Source of the DNA: Zoroaster sp. YZ-2022
Lineage: Eukaryota > Echinodermata > Asteroidea > Forcipulatida > Zoroasteridae
DNA length: 64,000 nucleotides
Direction: 5' to 3'
NCBI GenBank assembly: GCA_029582265.1
Contig: CM055831.1
Span: 21,776,682 to 21,840,681, forward strand
This document shows positions 25,906-38,520 of this stretch, one piece after another. The position numbers and the translations under genes are program-made. Each line of letters opens with the position of its first letter. The first letter of the stretch is position 1. The notes under the pieces are model-generated. The model was not told where the DNA came from, did no database searches, and saw only the letters and a list, made by a program, of their open reading frames with translations.

Positions 25906-26582
25906 CAAAGAAATATTTGTGTCTGGGGTGCAAACCTTTTTGGTACCATTAATCAAACAATTTTAATTTAAATTTTTTTGCCCTTTGGAGACTAAAAAAT
26001 TTTAAAACATTTGACACAATGAAAAAATAATAATGAGAATAATATTCAAATTGAAGATGAAACTAAATTTTGGGTTTGTACATGTCTCATGATTCGGGAG
26101 GTAGGGGTCTTTTTTCCAAATTGAGTTCCCTTATGAGGTTTTTTTCCCAAATACTTTTCCCAAAAAGTATAAACTTCCCAAGACATTAGGAATACATTTT
26201 GCCCGAAAAATGCATCCATACTTTGTAAGAATCAAGAATGGTACTTTTACCGTTGTGAAGTTTTTAATGCTTTTTTTTTGGTTGTTTATGAAAATTTCCG
26301 GGAAAATGCACAGTTTTGGGAAATTATTTTACAAATTTCTAACTAAATGATAGCTTCTAATTTCCAAATTTCAAGGAAATTTTTTTATACCAAGTATGTT
26401 AAACAGGTCCCTTTTTTTTTCAGATTTTGGGAAATGTTTCGTATTCCACCTCTTTGAGTATCTTTGGGAAAGGGAAGAGCTAAAAACCACCAGAGGGCAG
26501 CAGCGGGAAGATGACAGTTCAAAGTTATGAGATTTTTGGGTATGATTTTTTACCATTTTTTTTTTTCTAATGATCACTGCAG

Positions 26583-26692
26583 GAAAATTGGGCCCCCTCT
26601 TTCCGCAGTTTAGTTGAACTGCCTGCTTTCCGGGGAAAAAACACCGGGGATCCTTCAATAGATTAAAATTAGTATTTGATGTCACCACCAAG
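26583..26692 (+). pseudogene. TRAPPC12: TRAPPC12 exon 5, corrupted copy
   Basis: GAACTGCCTGCTTTCC and TATTTGATGTCACCACCAAG, followed by the donor GTAAAT, match the exon at 54146-54258. Confidence 0.75.
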
Positions 26693-26704
26693 GTAAATAG
26701 AAAA

Positions 26705-27545
26705 AAACTTTGGATTTTCCGACCCGATCCCCGGGAAAAAAACCTTTTCTTTCCCGGGTTCCCCATTTTTCGGGTTTAAATTTTCCCCTTTTTTATTTTT
26801 TTAAAATTGGGGACCTTTTTCAGCGGTCGTGAAAAAATTTGTCACTCTTGAAAAATGTAATATTTCCCTTTTAAAAAAAAATTTTTTCTTTAAATTCAAG
26901 AGATTATTTCCAAAAAAGCCTTTGTAAACCTTTTTAAAACAATTTAGGGAACCGGAATAATGGGAAATTTAAAAAAACAAGATCATTTATTTCAGATAAA
27001 ACAATGTTTCACAGAATTGATGAAAACCCAATAAAACAGATGAAAAAGGAGGGCTGTAGTGATTAACATTTCATGACATGACTACGGGAAAGAGAGGGGG
27101 GTTGGGAAAATGAAAACCCGGTTCAGGGAAAAAATTTTTCCCAAACCATTTGATTTTAAAAAAACCCGGGTGCCCCTTTAAATTGTTTTGAGTTGTATAT
27201 TTTACAGATATTTTTCCATACACTTTTCTCCAACTGTTTGTGATACATTTTATCAATCGTTAAGATCAAAGGGGCTGGCAGTGGCTTTTCCAAAAAAAAC
27301 TTATTAAACCAGCAGCACAGGAGGGAATATTTCCCTTAATTTTTTTAATTTTAAAAAAAACAAAACAGTAGAGAAAAGATCTTTTTAAGACGGTTTTCCC
27401 TCTGTATTATAAAGATCAATTTTTTCCCATTTACAGTACATGTATTTGTGCCCCAAGGGAGGCATGTTTTCAACAAAATAAAAAGGGGTATCCGGTTTCC
27501 TGATTTGGGTGCCCGGGCCCCAAAATACCCCGAACACACACCCTT
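26705..27545. mobile_element. hAT-type element, corrupted copy
   Basis: It corresponds to the 834-bp element at 54276-55109, just downstream of exon 5 in both contigs. Confidence 0.55.
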
Positions 27546-29150
27546 TTAAAACAAACTTGAAAAAATTAAGGGGGGAGGACAAAAAAAAAGCCCCCTATAC
27601 CCTGGGATCGGTGACACCCCTTTTGTTTTTTCATCCCCACAGTGGCCCCATCATCACAGTTGCATTTGACAAATATTAATACAACATTTATAAACCGTTT
27701 AATATGCAGTGCACTAAAAGGGAAAAAACTAGAAAGGAAACCCCCAATTTGGGCCCCAAAACCCCCATATGGGGGCGCCATCACATATGAAAGGGTTCTT
27801 GGGGGATTTTGTATTGTAAGCATTGAGCCCCATTTTATAGGGATTTGCCATCAGTGAGAAAAAAATTTTAAACATGGTTAAAAAATTCTCCCACAATTAA
27901 ACATTTTACCTGGAGGTATTTAAAAGGAAATATCTTGGGAAAGTTTTGTTGATTTTATCATGTTTAAATTTAAATTTCAGTATTTAACTAATTCGGAAAA
28001 ACAAACATTAATTTCCGGGGTTTTTTTTTTGCACTGGCAGCCGCCTTCCCTAGTTTGGCAAAACCCTAATTTGGCTGTGACGAGGGGGAAAAAGGGTATC
28101 GGGGTTTAAAATTTCGCGCCTTTCTGGCTCCATTCTAGTATTAACGTTACCAAGGGGAAAAATTTTTTGAAAAAATTTTTAACAAAAAGGCCATCAGATT
28201 CCCCTTTTTTTAGGTAGAAAAATTTTATTTTAATGATAAGCAGCAAGGTTTAAAAAAAACATAGGAAAAAAATTATGAGGGTTTGGGAAAATAATGGGTG
28301 AGAGGTTGAATTAAAAAGTGAGAATTTCTTTTGGGTTTTAAAAAGACTTTATTTTAAACATTAAACAAATCAGCCAATCATTCTGTTTAATATGTTTGTA
28401 AGTAAAGAGGATGTAAAAGGAAACCTGTTAAGCCCGGAGCTTGAGTTTTTGATTCCCCCGTTATATCATATCAAGGGTATAGAAGGCACCAGGGGGCATT
28501 TTTCCCAAAGGATTTCATTGGGTATGTTAACGCCCCCGTTGAAGATCTGATCACGCCGGGGTTTTTGGGGCTTTGCTACCAAACCCAAAGGGCAAAGTTC
28601 AGCATCGGGAAAAAAATGGTGGCTGCACGGGCCCGGGTCTGGGGGAAAATTCCCCCGCGCCCTAGCCCAAAAATGGTGACGGGCCCGGCCCCAGGCCAGC
28701 AGCTGAAGACATTTTACCACCAGAGGGCCATGTTGTTTCACTTTCGCCACCTTGTGGGGGTCCCCCATAACAAAAAAGGAAAAGGGAAGAAACAATTTTC
28801 CACAAGGAATTTCTAAAGGACTGGGTTCCACAAAAGGGAATTTTGTACAAAAACCCCCGGAATTTTATTAAGCAGGAACAAAGGAAAAAACAATAGAGGT
28901 CTCCAAAGGGTGCAAAAAAGGGAAAGTTGGGGACAAGGCAAATAACGTATATAAAAAAACACAAAAGATACACCAAAAAAAAAACGCATTCAAAATTTTT
29001 ACAGGGGAATGGGAAAAAGTTTCCCGAAAATTTGCTTAGATAATTTTTTTTCCCAGTTTTTATGAAAATAGTCCCCGGGATTAACTGTAAAAAAATCCCT
29101 AAACCCCTTTCCATTAAGGGGTTTTTATATAAACTTTCCATTGATTTCAG

Positions 29151-29220
29151 ATTCAACCCCCTTTGGGGAGTGGTTGAGTTAGTACGGCAAGGGTTATCCA
29201 AGAAGAAAAACCAAAAAAGG
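29151..29220 (+). pseudogene. TRAPPC12: TRAPPC12 exon 6, corrupted copy
   Basis: After TTGATTTCAG, the stretch through GTACGGCAAGGGTTATCC and AAGAAGAAAAACCAAAAAAG corresponds to the exon at 56751-56823. Confidence 0.65.
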
Positions 29221-29809
29221 GGGGAGGTTTCCTTTTATATTTTGAAAACACAATTTTTTTTGAATGAAGAGCCGAAGCCAACAAAAAATTCCTTATTGAC
29301 CAGATTGATGAGGGTTGAATGCGATTTCAATGTGAAATAAAAAAATACCAGGCTATTTCCTTTTAAAAAGTTTTGACTAATTTTTGAAAGGGAATCACCA
29401 AATATGAGCTTTTTTTGGTATTTCCAAATAAAGATTTTCACGGTTTTGTTGGCTTTGGATTATGATTTTTTTAGGGCATGATTTTGTTTGTCGCTTTTTC
29501 TTGTGTTTGTCGGTGTTTTGCCTGATTTGATTTCCGGGAGGGGTGGAAAACTGGGGTGTCCTAGCCACCCTTAAAAATCCCTGGGGCGCCGTTGTTTCCG
29601 GTGAGAGGAGGGAAATCATTTCCCGCATTTTTCCCCCTCTTTTTTGCTATGCCGGAAAATAGCCCGTGCCGTTTCATTACCTGGGAAACCCGCGCCCGCT
29701 GCCTGTGTGTTTTCAAGGGGACCATCTGGGCCCTGTTTCATTCAAGAATGCAACACGCCCCACTGCTGTATCTCCAAATCAAACAAGCCCTTTTCGTTTT
29801 GGGGCCCTG

Positions 29810-30075
29810 TAAAATAATAATAAAATTGGGGGACTTATATAGCAAGATCCAAAAACCAAGGGCCCAAGGGGATTATATCATTACCCTGCCCAAAGGCCAT
29901 AAACCCCTTCCCAAACCATCTCAGCCTGGGGGGGAGTATACAGCCCAACTGCCAACAATTTTACAGAGGGGTTTAATTTAAACCCAAATCTGCCCCCAAG
30001 GTACCCATTTAACCCTGGGGGGGAGAAGCAATTATGGTTAAGTGTCTTGCTCAAGGGCAAAATTCACGGCCGGGG
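29810..30075 (-). mobile_element. Truncated SINE-2, corrupted copy
   Basis: It matches 57457-57740, including the same truncation point (GGTTCTCAGAA) where the hAT-related fragment begins. The shared breakpoint supports one locus read twice. Confidence 0.65.
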
Positions 30076-30887
30076 TTCTCAGAAAAGTTTTAAATTACCC
30101 GATCATGATCTGATGAATTTCCCCACTCAATCCAATTATCAAACAAACAAAAATTCCTCCTGTGCGGGTGGTTTTTTGTTGTTTTTAAGAGCCCCTCCCC
30201 GCTCCCCTTTTTCCCCCTTTTAAAGATTCAAAAGTTGGGGAAAAAATGTATGGAAAAAGTCGGGAAAATACTAAAAAGGGTTTTTTTGGGGTATAACCCC
30301 TTTTAATTTAAAGATAATTGGGCTGTACATTACATTTTCCCCAAGGGGTCACAGATTTCGTCTAAAAAAATGTTAAACTGAATTTTTGGGGCAAGGGGAA
30401 ATTGGGAAACCCGGGAATGACTGTTTCGGGCCCGGGGATAAAATACCCCATACCCGGCCCGCCCTAACTTTTAATCAGAAATTTGGTTCCCAAAATGTAT
30501 ACATGTATCAAAAATTTCGTTGGCAAAAAAAAACAAAAAAAAAAAAAAAAAGATTACCAAAAATGGGAAAACCAAAATCGCTGCACTGATTTTGAAGCCA
30601 CCTTATGACCCAGAAACCGGGGCTTTTTTTTTTTGGCCCAAACACTTGACACCCCAAAAAAGAATCCATCAACCCAAAGTACCCCCTCTATCACAATTTT
30701 GGGGAATTTTTCCGCCAGTGAAGATTTTTTTTTATCCACATTCCAGCCAAAGTGGAACACAATGTATACAATACCGTAGCTCTTATAGGAATGTTGGGTT
30801 TTATGAGTTTGAAATTTTTTCTTTTAACCATATTGTTGTCCAGGGGGCAGGAGAGTTTTTGGGCATTGTTTTTGGCAAACCTTTTTA

Positions 30888-31282
30888 ACCCCTTTGGGGG
30901 ACGGTATTATTTTCCAAGAGGAAGGTGGTTTTGGGCCAAAACCCAAAGAACCCCCTGTGGGGTTGGGGGCCCAAACCCGCCGAACATTTCACAACCCACA
31001 GCCAAGCGATAGACCCCAAAATAAGCGGAAGTTTTAAAACCGGGCATACCCTATTTTATCGACGTGGGAAATCCCCCATGGAAGAAAGGGGGTGTTCAGA
31101 AAGCTCAAGAAATTTTATTCAGAATGCCCCGAAAACCCAACTATTTATAATCACCCATTTCAAGAACAATATTTCCCCCAAAATATCAGCCTTCGAAGAT
31201 TTCTATTCCCTGAATTTTCAGCAAATACAGTTTAAAACAATTTAATTCACCGGGCCAAAAAGCCATCAACCGAAAGGAGTTA
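30888..31282. mobile_element. piggyBac-type MITE, corrupted copy
   Basis: TTTTTAACCCCTTTGGGGGACGG to CCATCAACCGAAAGGAGTTAAG corresponds to the clean element at 58576-59004. Confidence 0.55.
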
Positions 31283-31348
31283 AGAGATTTCGCCGGATTT
31301 CTCGGCGTGTTTGATTTTTTAAATTTTTATGTACTGTTGCTCTTTTAG

Positions 31349-31423
31349 CCCCTGGTCACTTGTGGTCCCTGGGAAATTTAAAAGGGGTTTTATGCAATAG
31401 GCAAAATGCCTTTGTCAATGAAG
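31349..31423 (+). pseudogene. TRAPPC12: TRAPPC12 exon 7, corrupted copy
   Basis: Following CTCTTTTAG, the stretch with CACTTGTGGTCCCTGGGAAA and TATGCAATAGGC matches the exon at 59083-59156. Confidence 0.7.
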
Positions 31424-31604
31424 GGGATAATTTTTGCTTTTTTTTGTAAGGTTTTGGAGAATCAATTGAGGTAGATTGATAGGGGGTTGAAACCCATCTT
31501 TGTGTCAAAAACGACATGTATATATTATCAATTGAGAAAATGGTGATTTTTGTTGATGTTTTTTATCACCCTGGAAAAAAGGGAAAGTTTTGGGTTTTAT
31601 GGAC

Positions 31605-31935
31605 TGCCAAATTTTTTGGGGGTTTAGTGCATCGGATTTGTGTTCTGATGGCCGGCCGCCAGAATGTGGGTTTCAACCCAAATCTAAAATGGTGCTTGTG
31701 TCCTTGGAAAACACTTTTTCCAAATTTTTTTCCACCCAGGGGGAAAAGGACCCGTGAGGGCAGAGTTGGTCGCCGGTTTTTATTAACCCCATACCCGTAA
31801 TGGGAGAATTTAGCCACCCCAGGGGGTTTAGAGATGGTTTCAAGAATGAATTTTAGCCTGAGACCAGGGGGAAAAAAATGCCCATAAAAAGTTTGGGGAT
31901 ACGCCTTTTATAAATCCACATTATTTTATTAATAA
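31605..31935 (+). mobile_element. SINE-1, corrupted copy
   Basis: TTTAGTGCATCGGATTTGTG and TTCTGATGGC are intact in the head. The copy corresponds to 59342-59708. Confidence 0.7.
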
Positions 31936-32155
31936 TTTTTATACACATCTTCAAAATGATTGTTTGTTTTTTTTTTATTCATCATTACACTCCCATCCCC
32001 CCAGGGGAAGGTTAATTTTAAAAAAATTTTGAACAAGATACCAACAATAGAATATGATAAATTTGTTGGCAACCCAGTCACTGAGCCCCCAGCCCCCCTT
32101 TTAACTTTTTTAAAAATTTTTGACAATTTGTCCAACCCCTTTTTTATTTTTTTAG

Positions 32156-32249
32156 GATTTCCCAAAAGGGTATTGCTTTTATGAAAACTTTTCAAGAAAG
32201 ATGCCAAGAATGCCAGAGTCTTTTCTGGCATGGGGAAGGGGCTTTCCAG
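32156..32249 (+). pseudogene. TRAPPC12: TRAPPC12 exon 8, corrupted copy
   Basis: AAGAAAGATGCCAAGAATGC and TTTTCTGGCATGGGGAAGG correspond to the exon at 59922-60020, with acceptor TTTAG and donor GTTTGT conserved. Confidence 0.8.
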
Positions 32250-32439
32250 GTTTGTTGCCATTGTTCCATCATTAAAAATGTTTTTTGTCCTCACAAAGCC
32301 AATCCTGTGATTTTTTCCGGGGGGAACCGGATAGGTTTTCCCGTGGTTGGGTCTTACTACTCAGTATTGAAACAAGACGCTTGTGTCTTGGGGGTTGACT
32401 GATGTTTATTTTTCACAAACAATTAGGGGGCAACAAAGT

Positions 32440-32700
32440 CATGGTACAGCCGTTTTTCGAGAAGCCCCCGCCCGGGTTTTTGTTTTCCCCGCCTACTGGC
32501 CTTTTATAATGAGCCTTTTGCCTGGGCCCAGGGGCCCCCCAGAAGCCCAAAAATTTTGTTGATTGGCAGGTACTGTATTGTTACAGGATTAGGGGCCCAC
32601 AAAAGACAAAATTTTGAGGCCAGGGAGCCTAGGCCTGGCCGGGCTTCTCAAAGGTTTTGGGGTTTCCATACCCTTTTCCCCCCTCCCTTTTGGGTATGTT
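32440..32700. mobile_element. Foldback-like MITE, corrupted copy
   Basis: It corresponds to 60196-60460 (GTTGATTGGCAGGTACTGTA and GGCCTGGCCGGGCTTCTC are conserved). Confidence 0.6.
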
Positions 32701-32804
32701 GTTTTTGGGCATTCTGTCTTTTTCCCAAAGCAAAATGTGGGAATAATGACATTTGTAATGCCCCCTTTAAGTTTGCTCATAATTCATACATTGCATACAT
32801 AAGG

Positions 32805-33145
32805 AGGTTGTGGCCGGGGCGTCTAGCTTTCCGGGCTCAAGTTCTGATGTTAGGGAGGAATGGGGTTTTTAATCCTGCCGGGAAATTGTGTCCCTTAAAG
32901 GGAAATTAACCATAATTGTTTTTTCCACCCAGGGGTTAAAAGGGTACCGTGAGGGCAGAGTTGGGATTAGGGCCCATTGGCCCGTAATGGCAGCAATTGA
33001 GCTGTATAATTTTTTTGGGGGCTGAGATGGTTTCAGGAAGATTTATGAGCCTTTTGAGCAGGGGGAATTTAAAATAAAGCCCTTTAGCACCACTTCCCGG
33101 GGGGATACGGGCTATATAAATCCACACAAATTTTTATTATTATCA
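32805..33145 (+). mobile_element. SINE-2, corrupted copy
   Basis: It corresponds to the clean SINE at 60575-60929, ending in a degraded TTATTATTATC tail. Confidence 0.6.
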
Positions 33146-33494
33146 TTTTGGGGGTTAATTGCAATAAAACGCAACACGATTCAAACTGGGCGGATTGGTT
33201 GTATCAAAAAAGCCTTTTAACCCGGGTACAAAAAATCGGGGTTTAGCCAAGACGCTGTGTCCGTTTTCCCCAAAATGTTCTATTTCAAAAAAATTGGTCT
33301 TTGCTTCTTTTAAAAATTAAAACGATTTTGTACCAAATTGGCACACTACACGTTGGGGTTTTGGGAAGGGCATTTTTTTAGGGAGAAACCAACCCCCCTC
33401 AATGATGTTAATTAAGATAGTAAGGGGTTCCAAACATAGGGAAAAATTGGGGATTTGGGAAAAGGGGGTTGAGACCAGTGTTTTGCAGCGAAGC

Positions 33495-36400
33495 AGGCCG
33501 TGGAAAGGGCCCGTTTTTAAAAAACGGGAAATTTTCGCCCCCTTGATTTTTAAAACAAGCTGCTAAAAATTTTAGAAAATCTATTTTTTTCAAAAGGGGA
33601 ATTTAAGGGCAATTTGTGATTTTATTTTAAAACAATTTTGTTAACCCTTTTAAGTTTTTTCGTGACAATTTTTAAAAAATAAAAGACGTAAAGATAAATT
33701 AATTTCCCCCAGTTTTTACCCCAGCTCGACGGGGATCGGTACGCACAGCTTTCCCCTTTACTTTTCCCCACCTTTTTTGTCTTAAAAACGTGGGTTTGGA
33801 TAAAATCAAATTTTATTTAATGTGCACAACCGGAAAAGGGAAAACCAGTCCCAATTTTATAGACTTGATTTAGTCTATTCAGAGAACGCCAGTTACACTG
33901 CGGGCCAAAAGGGGAAAAAATAACAAACTTTTCACAAAGGTAAAAGCAAAATTTAAAATTCTTACAAAATGTACAATCAAAATACTTTGGGGACAATGGA
34001 GGGTCACCCAAAATTTTTTGGGTTTTTTCAACGTCCATACTATTTTGTTTAACAAGCCATTTCATGCTGATGGGGTTTTATGAACTTGATCGAATTGGCA
34101 TCAAAATTTTGCCCATTCTGCCGAAATCAACTGATCAGAAAAAATTTCCTTTTTAAAAAACAACACCTTCTAAAATTTTAAAATAAACCACCGACAAATC
34201 TGGAAAACATAAGCATTAAAACCCCCCCAGGGCAAAGCATGTCAATGTGCATCCACATCGTCGTCACCTGGGGGTAATTTCTTTTAGGTCGGACTGTTTA
34301 TGTTTTGTGTGACGACCACGACGCCGGCACGGGCGCTGGCCGGGTGGGTTTAAAAAAACAAAAGGGTTATACGACGATACATTATCGTGCAAAAAATAAA
34401 CCTTTATCTAGTCACAAAAACCCAAAAACAAAATGTAATTTTAAAAAAAATGGCAAATTGAAGAAATTAAAAAAATAAAAAGGGTTTATTTTTATGCACG
34501 ACATTTTTTAAATTTTTTTTAAAATAATTTAAAAATTTTAGGATTTGTCAAAGAAAACATTTGTGGGGGATATTTCATTTATAAAAACTAATTGACAAAC
34601 TGTGGTTTAATACTATTAATTAAATTAAAGAATTTTATATTAAAATAAAAACACAAAAAATAATTTTATTTTTTAAAAATTTAAATTTTTTTTTTTTATA
34701 TAATAAAAATTTTTGGTTTAAATACTTAGTTTTGGGGGACAAGATTTCCCAAAAATATTGTGTTAATAAACTTTTTTAAAAAAATTTTAAATTTTAATGG
34801 TTTACTTTTGCAAAATTTGAATATTCTGTATTTCTCAAAATTATTATTTTTGTTTAAAAAAGGGAAAAATCTAACCAAAATTTGAAATTTTTTCCTGAAA
34901 ACAGGTATCAGAAATGCATTAGAGACCACCGGGGAGCATCTAAAATAGTTTGAGCCCAGGGTCCCAAGGAGGGCCCCGGGCCCCGGGCAGGAGGGACCTT
35001 TTAACCCGCCGTTGTGTGTTTGGGTGTTGTGTGGTTTTTTCACAAATTTTACCCAAAAGTTGCACTCCCCCCTTTTTTTTTTTCACCCAATTTTCCCCCA
35101 AACCCCCCAAAACACCGGTTAGAATTTTGGAAAAGTGTTGAGCAACAAAAAATATTTTTTGCTGTTGCGCAAACCGAGCCAAAAAGCCTTTTTTTTGGAA
35201 AGTTTTTTTTTTTTTTTAAATTTTTAGCGCTTTTCCCACCCAAGGGGTATTGTAATAGACATGTTTCATTCCCCCAACGCCCTTTTTCAGTGTTTCCCTA
35301 AATGCGATTGCAATGAAACTTAAAGGGGCCAAAGGCAATAGTGCAATAGTGGGATAGCAATGACGCCCTAATACATCAATAGGGGTCAAGTTACACTAAA
35401 ACAAAGAAAAATAAAAAATTTAAAAAATTTAAAAACCCGAAAAAATAAGGGTATCAATTTATCTATGTTAATTTTATTTTTGCACAGAAAAGACCCCCTT
35501 TTGACCTTTTGCTTCCGTCCAAACCGAAGTTCAAGTTTTAAAAAGCTCAAGCCAAAAAAAAAATAAAAGCTATTTCTGTGTATGTAATCACGTAGGGGGT
35601 ACTTTTGATAGTAGGTTTGATACTTTTTAAAATGCAAGAGCCTCTAAAAGTAGGGGTTTAAAAAAACGTTATTTTTTCCCGTAACTCCCCCGGGACATTA
35701 CCACAAATGATATGTCTTATTGTATTATGAATCAACTTAAATATCAAAAAAAATTACCCATTATGATTTATCAGGTGTCAAGTTACACTAAAAAAAGATT
35801 AAATTGAAAAAAATATTTTAAAAAATTTTTAACTTTGGGAAACCCCAATAGCTATAATTATGATCTTTTTAGCTATATTTTTTTACCCACTTTACAAGTG
35901 CAAATATGACCTTATTGTGAGCCTTGGGCCCCCTAGAAAAAAAAAAGTTCAAATAAAACTTTTTAGAGTTTCACAGATGCCGTTGGGGCAGAGAGAAAAA
36001 AAAACACCCGGGGTTTTTGGGTTTGCCGGGGAAAAAGGGCCCCTTTGGTTTAAGATGAAATTTTAATTTTTCCCATTGGGAACAGATAACAACACCGTTT
36101 TGGGGGTGTTAAAGGGGCATCCCCAGAAAAAACACTTTATTTTATTAGTTTCCCAAAAAAAATTTTTGGGAAAAAATGAAATCGACGCACGGTGTGGGAA
36201 AAGTTTGTATGTTTTGGACACTGTAACCGGGAAACTTTCCCCACCTTTTCGCCACATATTTTTTTGCAAAAGGGAAATTTTCCCCCATGGGGGGGGGATT
36301 GCCCCCCAAATACTTCCAAAAAATTTTTTTAAAATTGTAATTAGAAATCAATGATTAAATAGAAAAGGGGGGTCTCAAAACAAATTTTATTACAAACGCC

Positions 36401-38060
36401 TTTAATTTCAAAAAGGGATGTCAGCCCCCCTTTTAAATTTTTTATTTAAAAAAACTAACTCAGTTAACTTTTTATTTTTAAAAATGTACATCATCAGAAG
36501 TAAGTCCTGTTTTTATGGGAAAAGCCTTTTGGGTTTAAAATGACATATGGGAAGATGAAATTTAATTAAAAATACCAAACCCAAAAATTTTACTTTACCC
36601 GGAAGTTATTTCTTTTTTGAGAAGATTACCCTTTTTCCAGCCCAAGTTGAGTGATTGCATGCAGTCCCACCCTTTTACCAAGACCCTGGGGGAGGAAAGG
36701 CAGCCCAAACATACACGCAATCCTTTTACAACATTGAGCTGGGGCGCCTGGGGGCGGACCAAAGACCACACCTAGGGGCCAAGTCCAACTATTGAAACCC
36801 AAAGGATCGTAATAGGGCCCAAACCCAAAAACAAAGCTTTCCCCCCGCCGGGCCGGACTCCGTTAGGGGTGAGCTGAAAAGATTCAGTCAAGGGTTTGAA
36901 TGCCCGCTTTTTTAAGGCCTGACAAAGACTTCCAATGCATGCCTTCCTTTTTGTCCCAAAGTCTTTCATAAGTCTCACACAAACCCCCCCCTTTTCTCAA
37001 AAAAAAGACCCTTTTTTAAAAAATTTCAAAATCAAAACCATTTTGGAAAAGGTTTTTCTGATTATTAAAACCCGGGGCTTCAAAAATTATTTCCAGAGTC
37101 CCAAAAAAACAAACCTTTGGGAATGGGATTTCAAAGGAAATGGTGAGTTTTAAAGGGGGGGTTTTAATGGGGAAACCAAAGACCATTTAATTTAAAAATT
37201 TTTTTTCCCCAATTCAAATTACACCGTTTTTTTTAAAGGGGGTTTTGATGGGCAATTTTTTTAATTAAATCTTGGGTGGGTTAAACCAAAAAGGGGTTTA
37301 AGGAAAAATGGCTTTTTTCCCGTTTTCGCCTTGTTTTTAAAAAAAAAACCCACTTTCTTTACCTTTTTTTTGGCAAACCCAATTTAAAAAGAATTTTAAA
37401 ACCGGAAAACGAAAAAAGGTTTAAAAATTTTCCAAAGGGGTTTGGGGGGAAACCCGGGTTTTCGTCCAGTTGGAAGAGGTCTAATTTTTTATTTTGTAAA
37501 AGACCCGGCCCCCAACCCGGGGCCGGGGGGAGCCCGGCAAACGGCCAAAAACCGACGGAAAAACCCCTGATTTGGCTTAGCTGCTTGGGTTTTTGGGTTC
37601 AAGGGCCCTTTCCTGGCCCCTTTGGTCTTTTTTGCCTAGCAAAGACACCTTTACCCAAAAAAAAATTTTGTTTGCCCCGAAGGGGCCCCCCCAATTTTTG
37701 GGAACCCCAGCCCACTTGGGGAAAAAGTATGTTTCAAAATAAAGCTTAAATGCCGTCCCAAGCCCCCGGGGAAAAAAAAATGGGAAGGGTTGGCACCCCC
37801 GGAAGGGGCAATTCCCGCCAAAAAAAAAAACCTAAATTGGGCCCAAAAACCCAAATATTGGGATCATGGGGTTTTTTTTTGTGGCTTAATTTTTCAAAAG
37901 GGGGGAGAAAACCCAAAAGGGGGGGGAACCCCCCAAAAACAACCCTTTTACCCCCAAAAAGAGGGGTTCCTTAAATTAAACAAAATAATTACTTAAAAAA
38001 GGGAAAACCAACAAAAAAAATTTTTAAAAAAATTTCAAAAAATTTTCCTTTTTTAGGTTA
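33495..38060. other. Stretch with no counterpart in the clean contig
   Basis: Upstream (to about 33490) and downstream (from about 38060) the two contigs align. Between, 4.5 kb of noisy sequence replaces 1.4 kb of clean sequence (about 61330-62740) that carries exon 9, a MITE, a LINE fragment and the composite SINE. I cannot find exon 9 in it. It contains GC-rich patches (34,320; 36,700-36,900; 37,500-37,560) and long AT stretches, and no gene I recognise. It could be an insertion on one haplotype or a misfilled gap. Confidence 0.5.
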
Positions 38061-38167
38061 AATTTGGGAAAAAATGCCATTGAAAAACCCCAAAGGGCCC
38101 GAGCGATTTAAAGGGGGGATGACAACCAGTCCAGAATCAGTTCCCCACCCGTTACAGTCTCAGTTAT

Positions 38168-38520
38168 AATACAATAATAATAATGTGGACTTATATAGCA
38201 CACGATCCACCAAACTGGTGCTCAAGCATATTATTACCCTGCTCATCAGGTGCATAACCATTCCTGAAACCATCTCAGCTCCCTGGGGAGTATACAGCTC
38301 AATTGCTGCCATTTTAGCGATATGGGCTAGTCAAACACAACAACCAGCTCTGCCCTCACAAGTACCCATTTACCCCTGGGTGGAGAGAAGCAATTATGGT
38401 AAAGTGTCTTGCTCAAGGACACAAGCACCCCGGTCGCGGTGGGGATTCGAACCCACATTCTGACGACTCAGCCATCAGAACACAAACCGATGCACTGAAC
38501 CGCTCGCCCATGGCACTCCA
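38168..38520 (-). mobile_element. SINE-1 copy (deletion-bearing)
   Basis: Reverse-oriented SINE-1. It starts with the AATAATAATAATGTGGACTT tail and ends with the head ACCGCTCGCCCATGGCAC. It is the counterpart of 62848-63211 with small deletions such as CACGATCCACC versus CACGTATCCACC. Confidence 0.85.

Larger units (their letters stand above)
17640..38110. other. Low-quality consensus segment (homopolymer-inflated)
   Basis: Nearly every short stretch shows inflated GGGG, CCCC, AAAA or TTTT runs. Where aligned to the clean contig, isolated bases have become copies of a neighbour: clean AATGTGGGTTCGAA reads AATGGGGTTCAA here. The change hits exons, introns and repeats equally, so it is not selection or mutation of one element. 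It looks like unpolished long-read gap filling. All frames in this interval are unreliable. Confidence 0.9.

Noticed and set aside
18100..33490. An ancient diverged TRAPPC12 paralogue
   Set aside because: All transposon insertion points are shared with the clean copy and the differences are homopolymer-type, which real divergence does not produce.
18380..37996. Dozens of short open frames rich in F, K, G and P
   Set aside because: They result from inflated T, A, G and C runs in the low-quality segment and shift relative to the clean copy.
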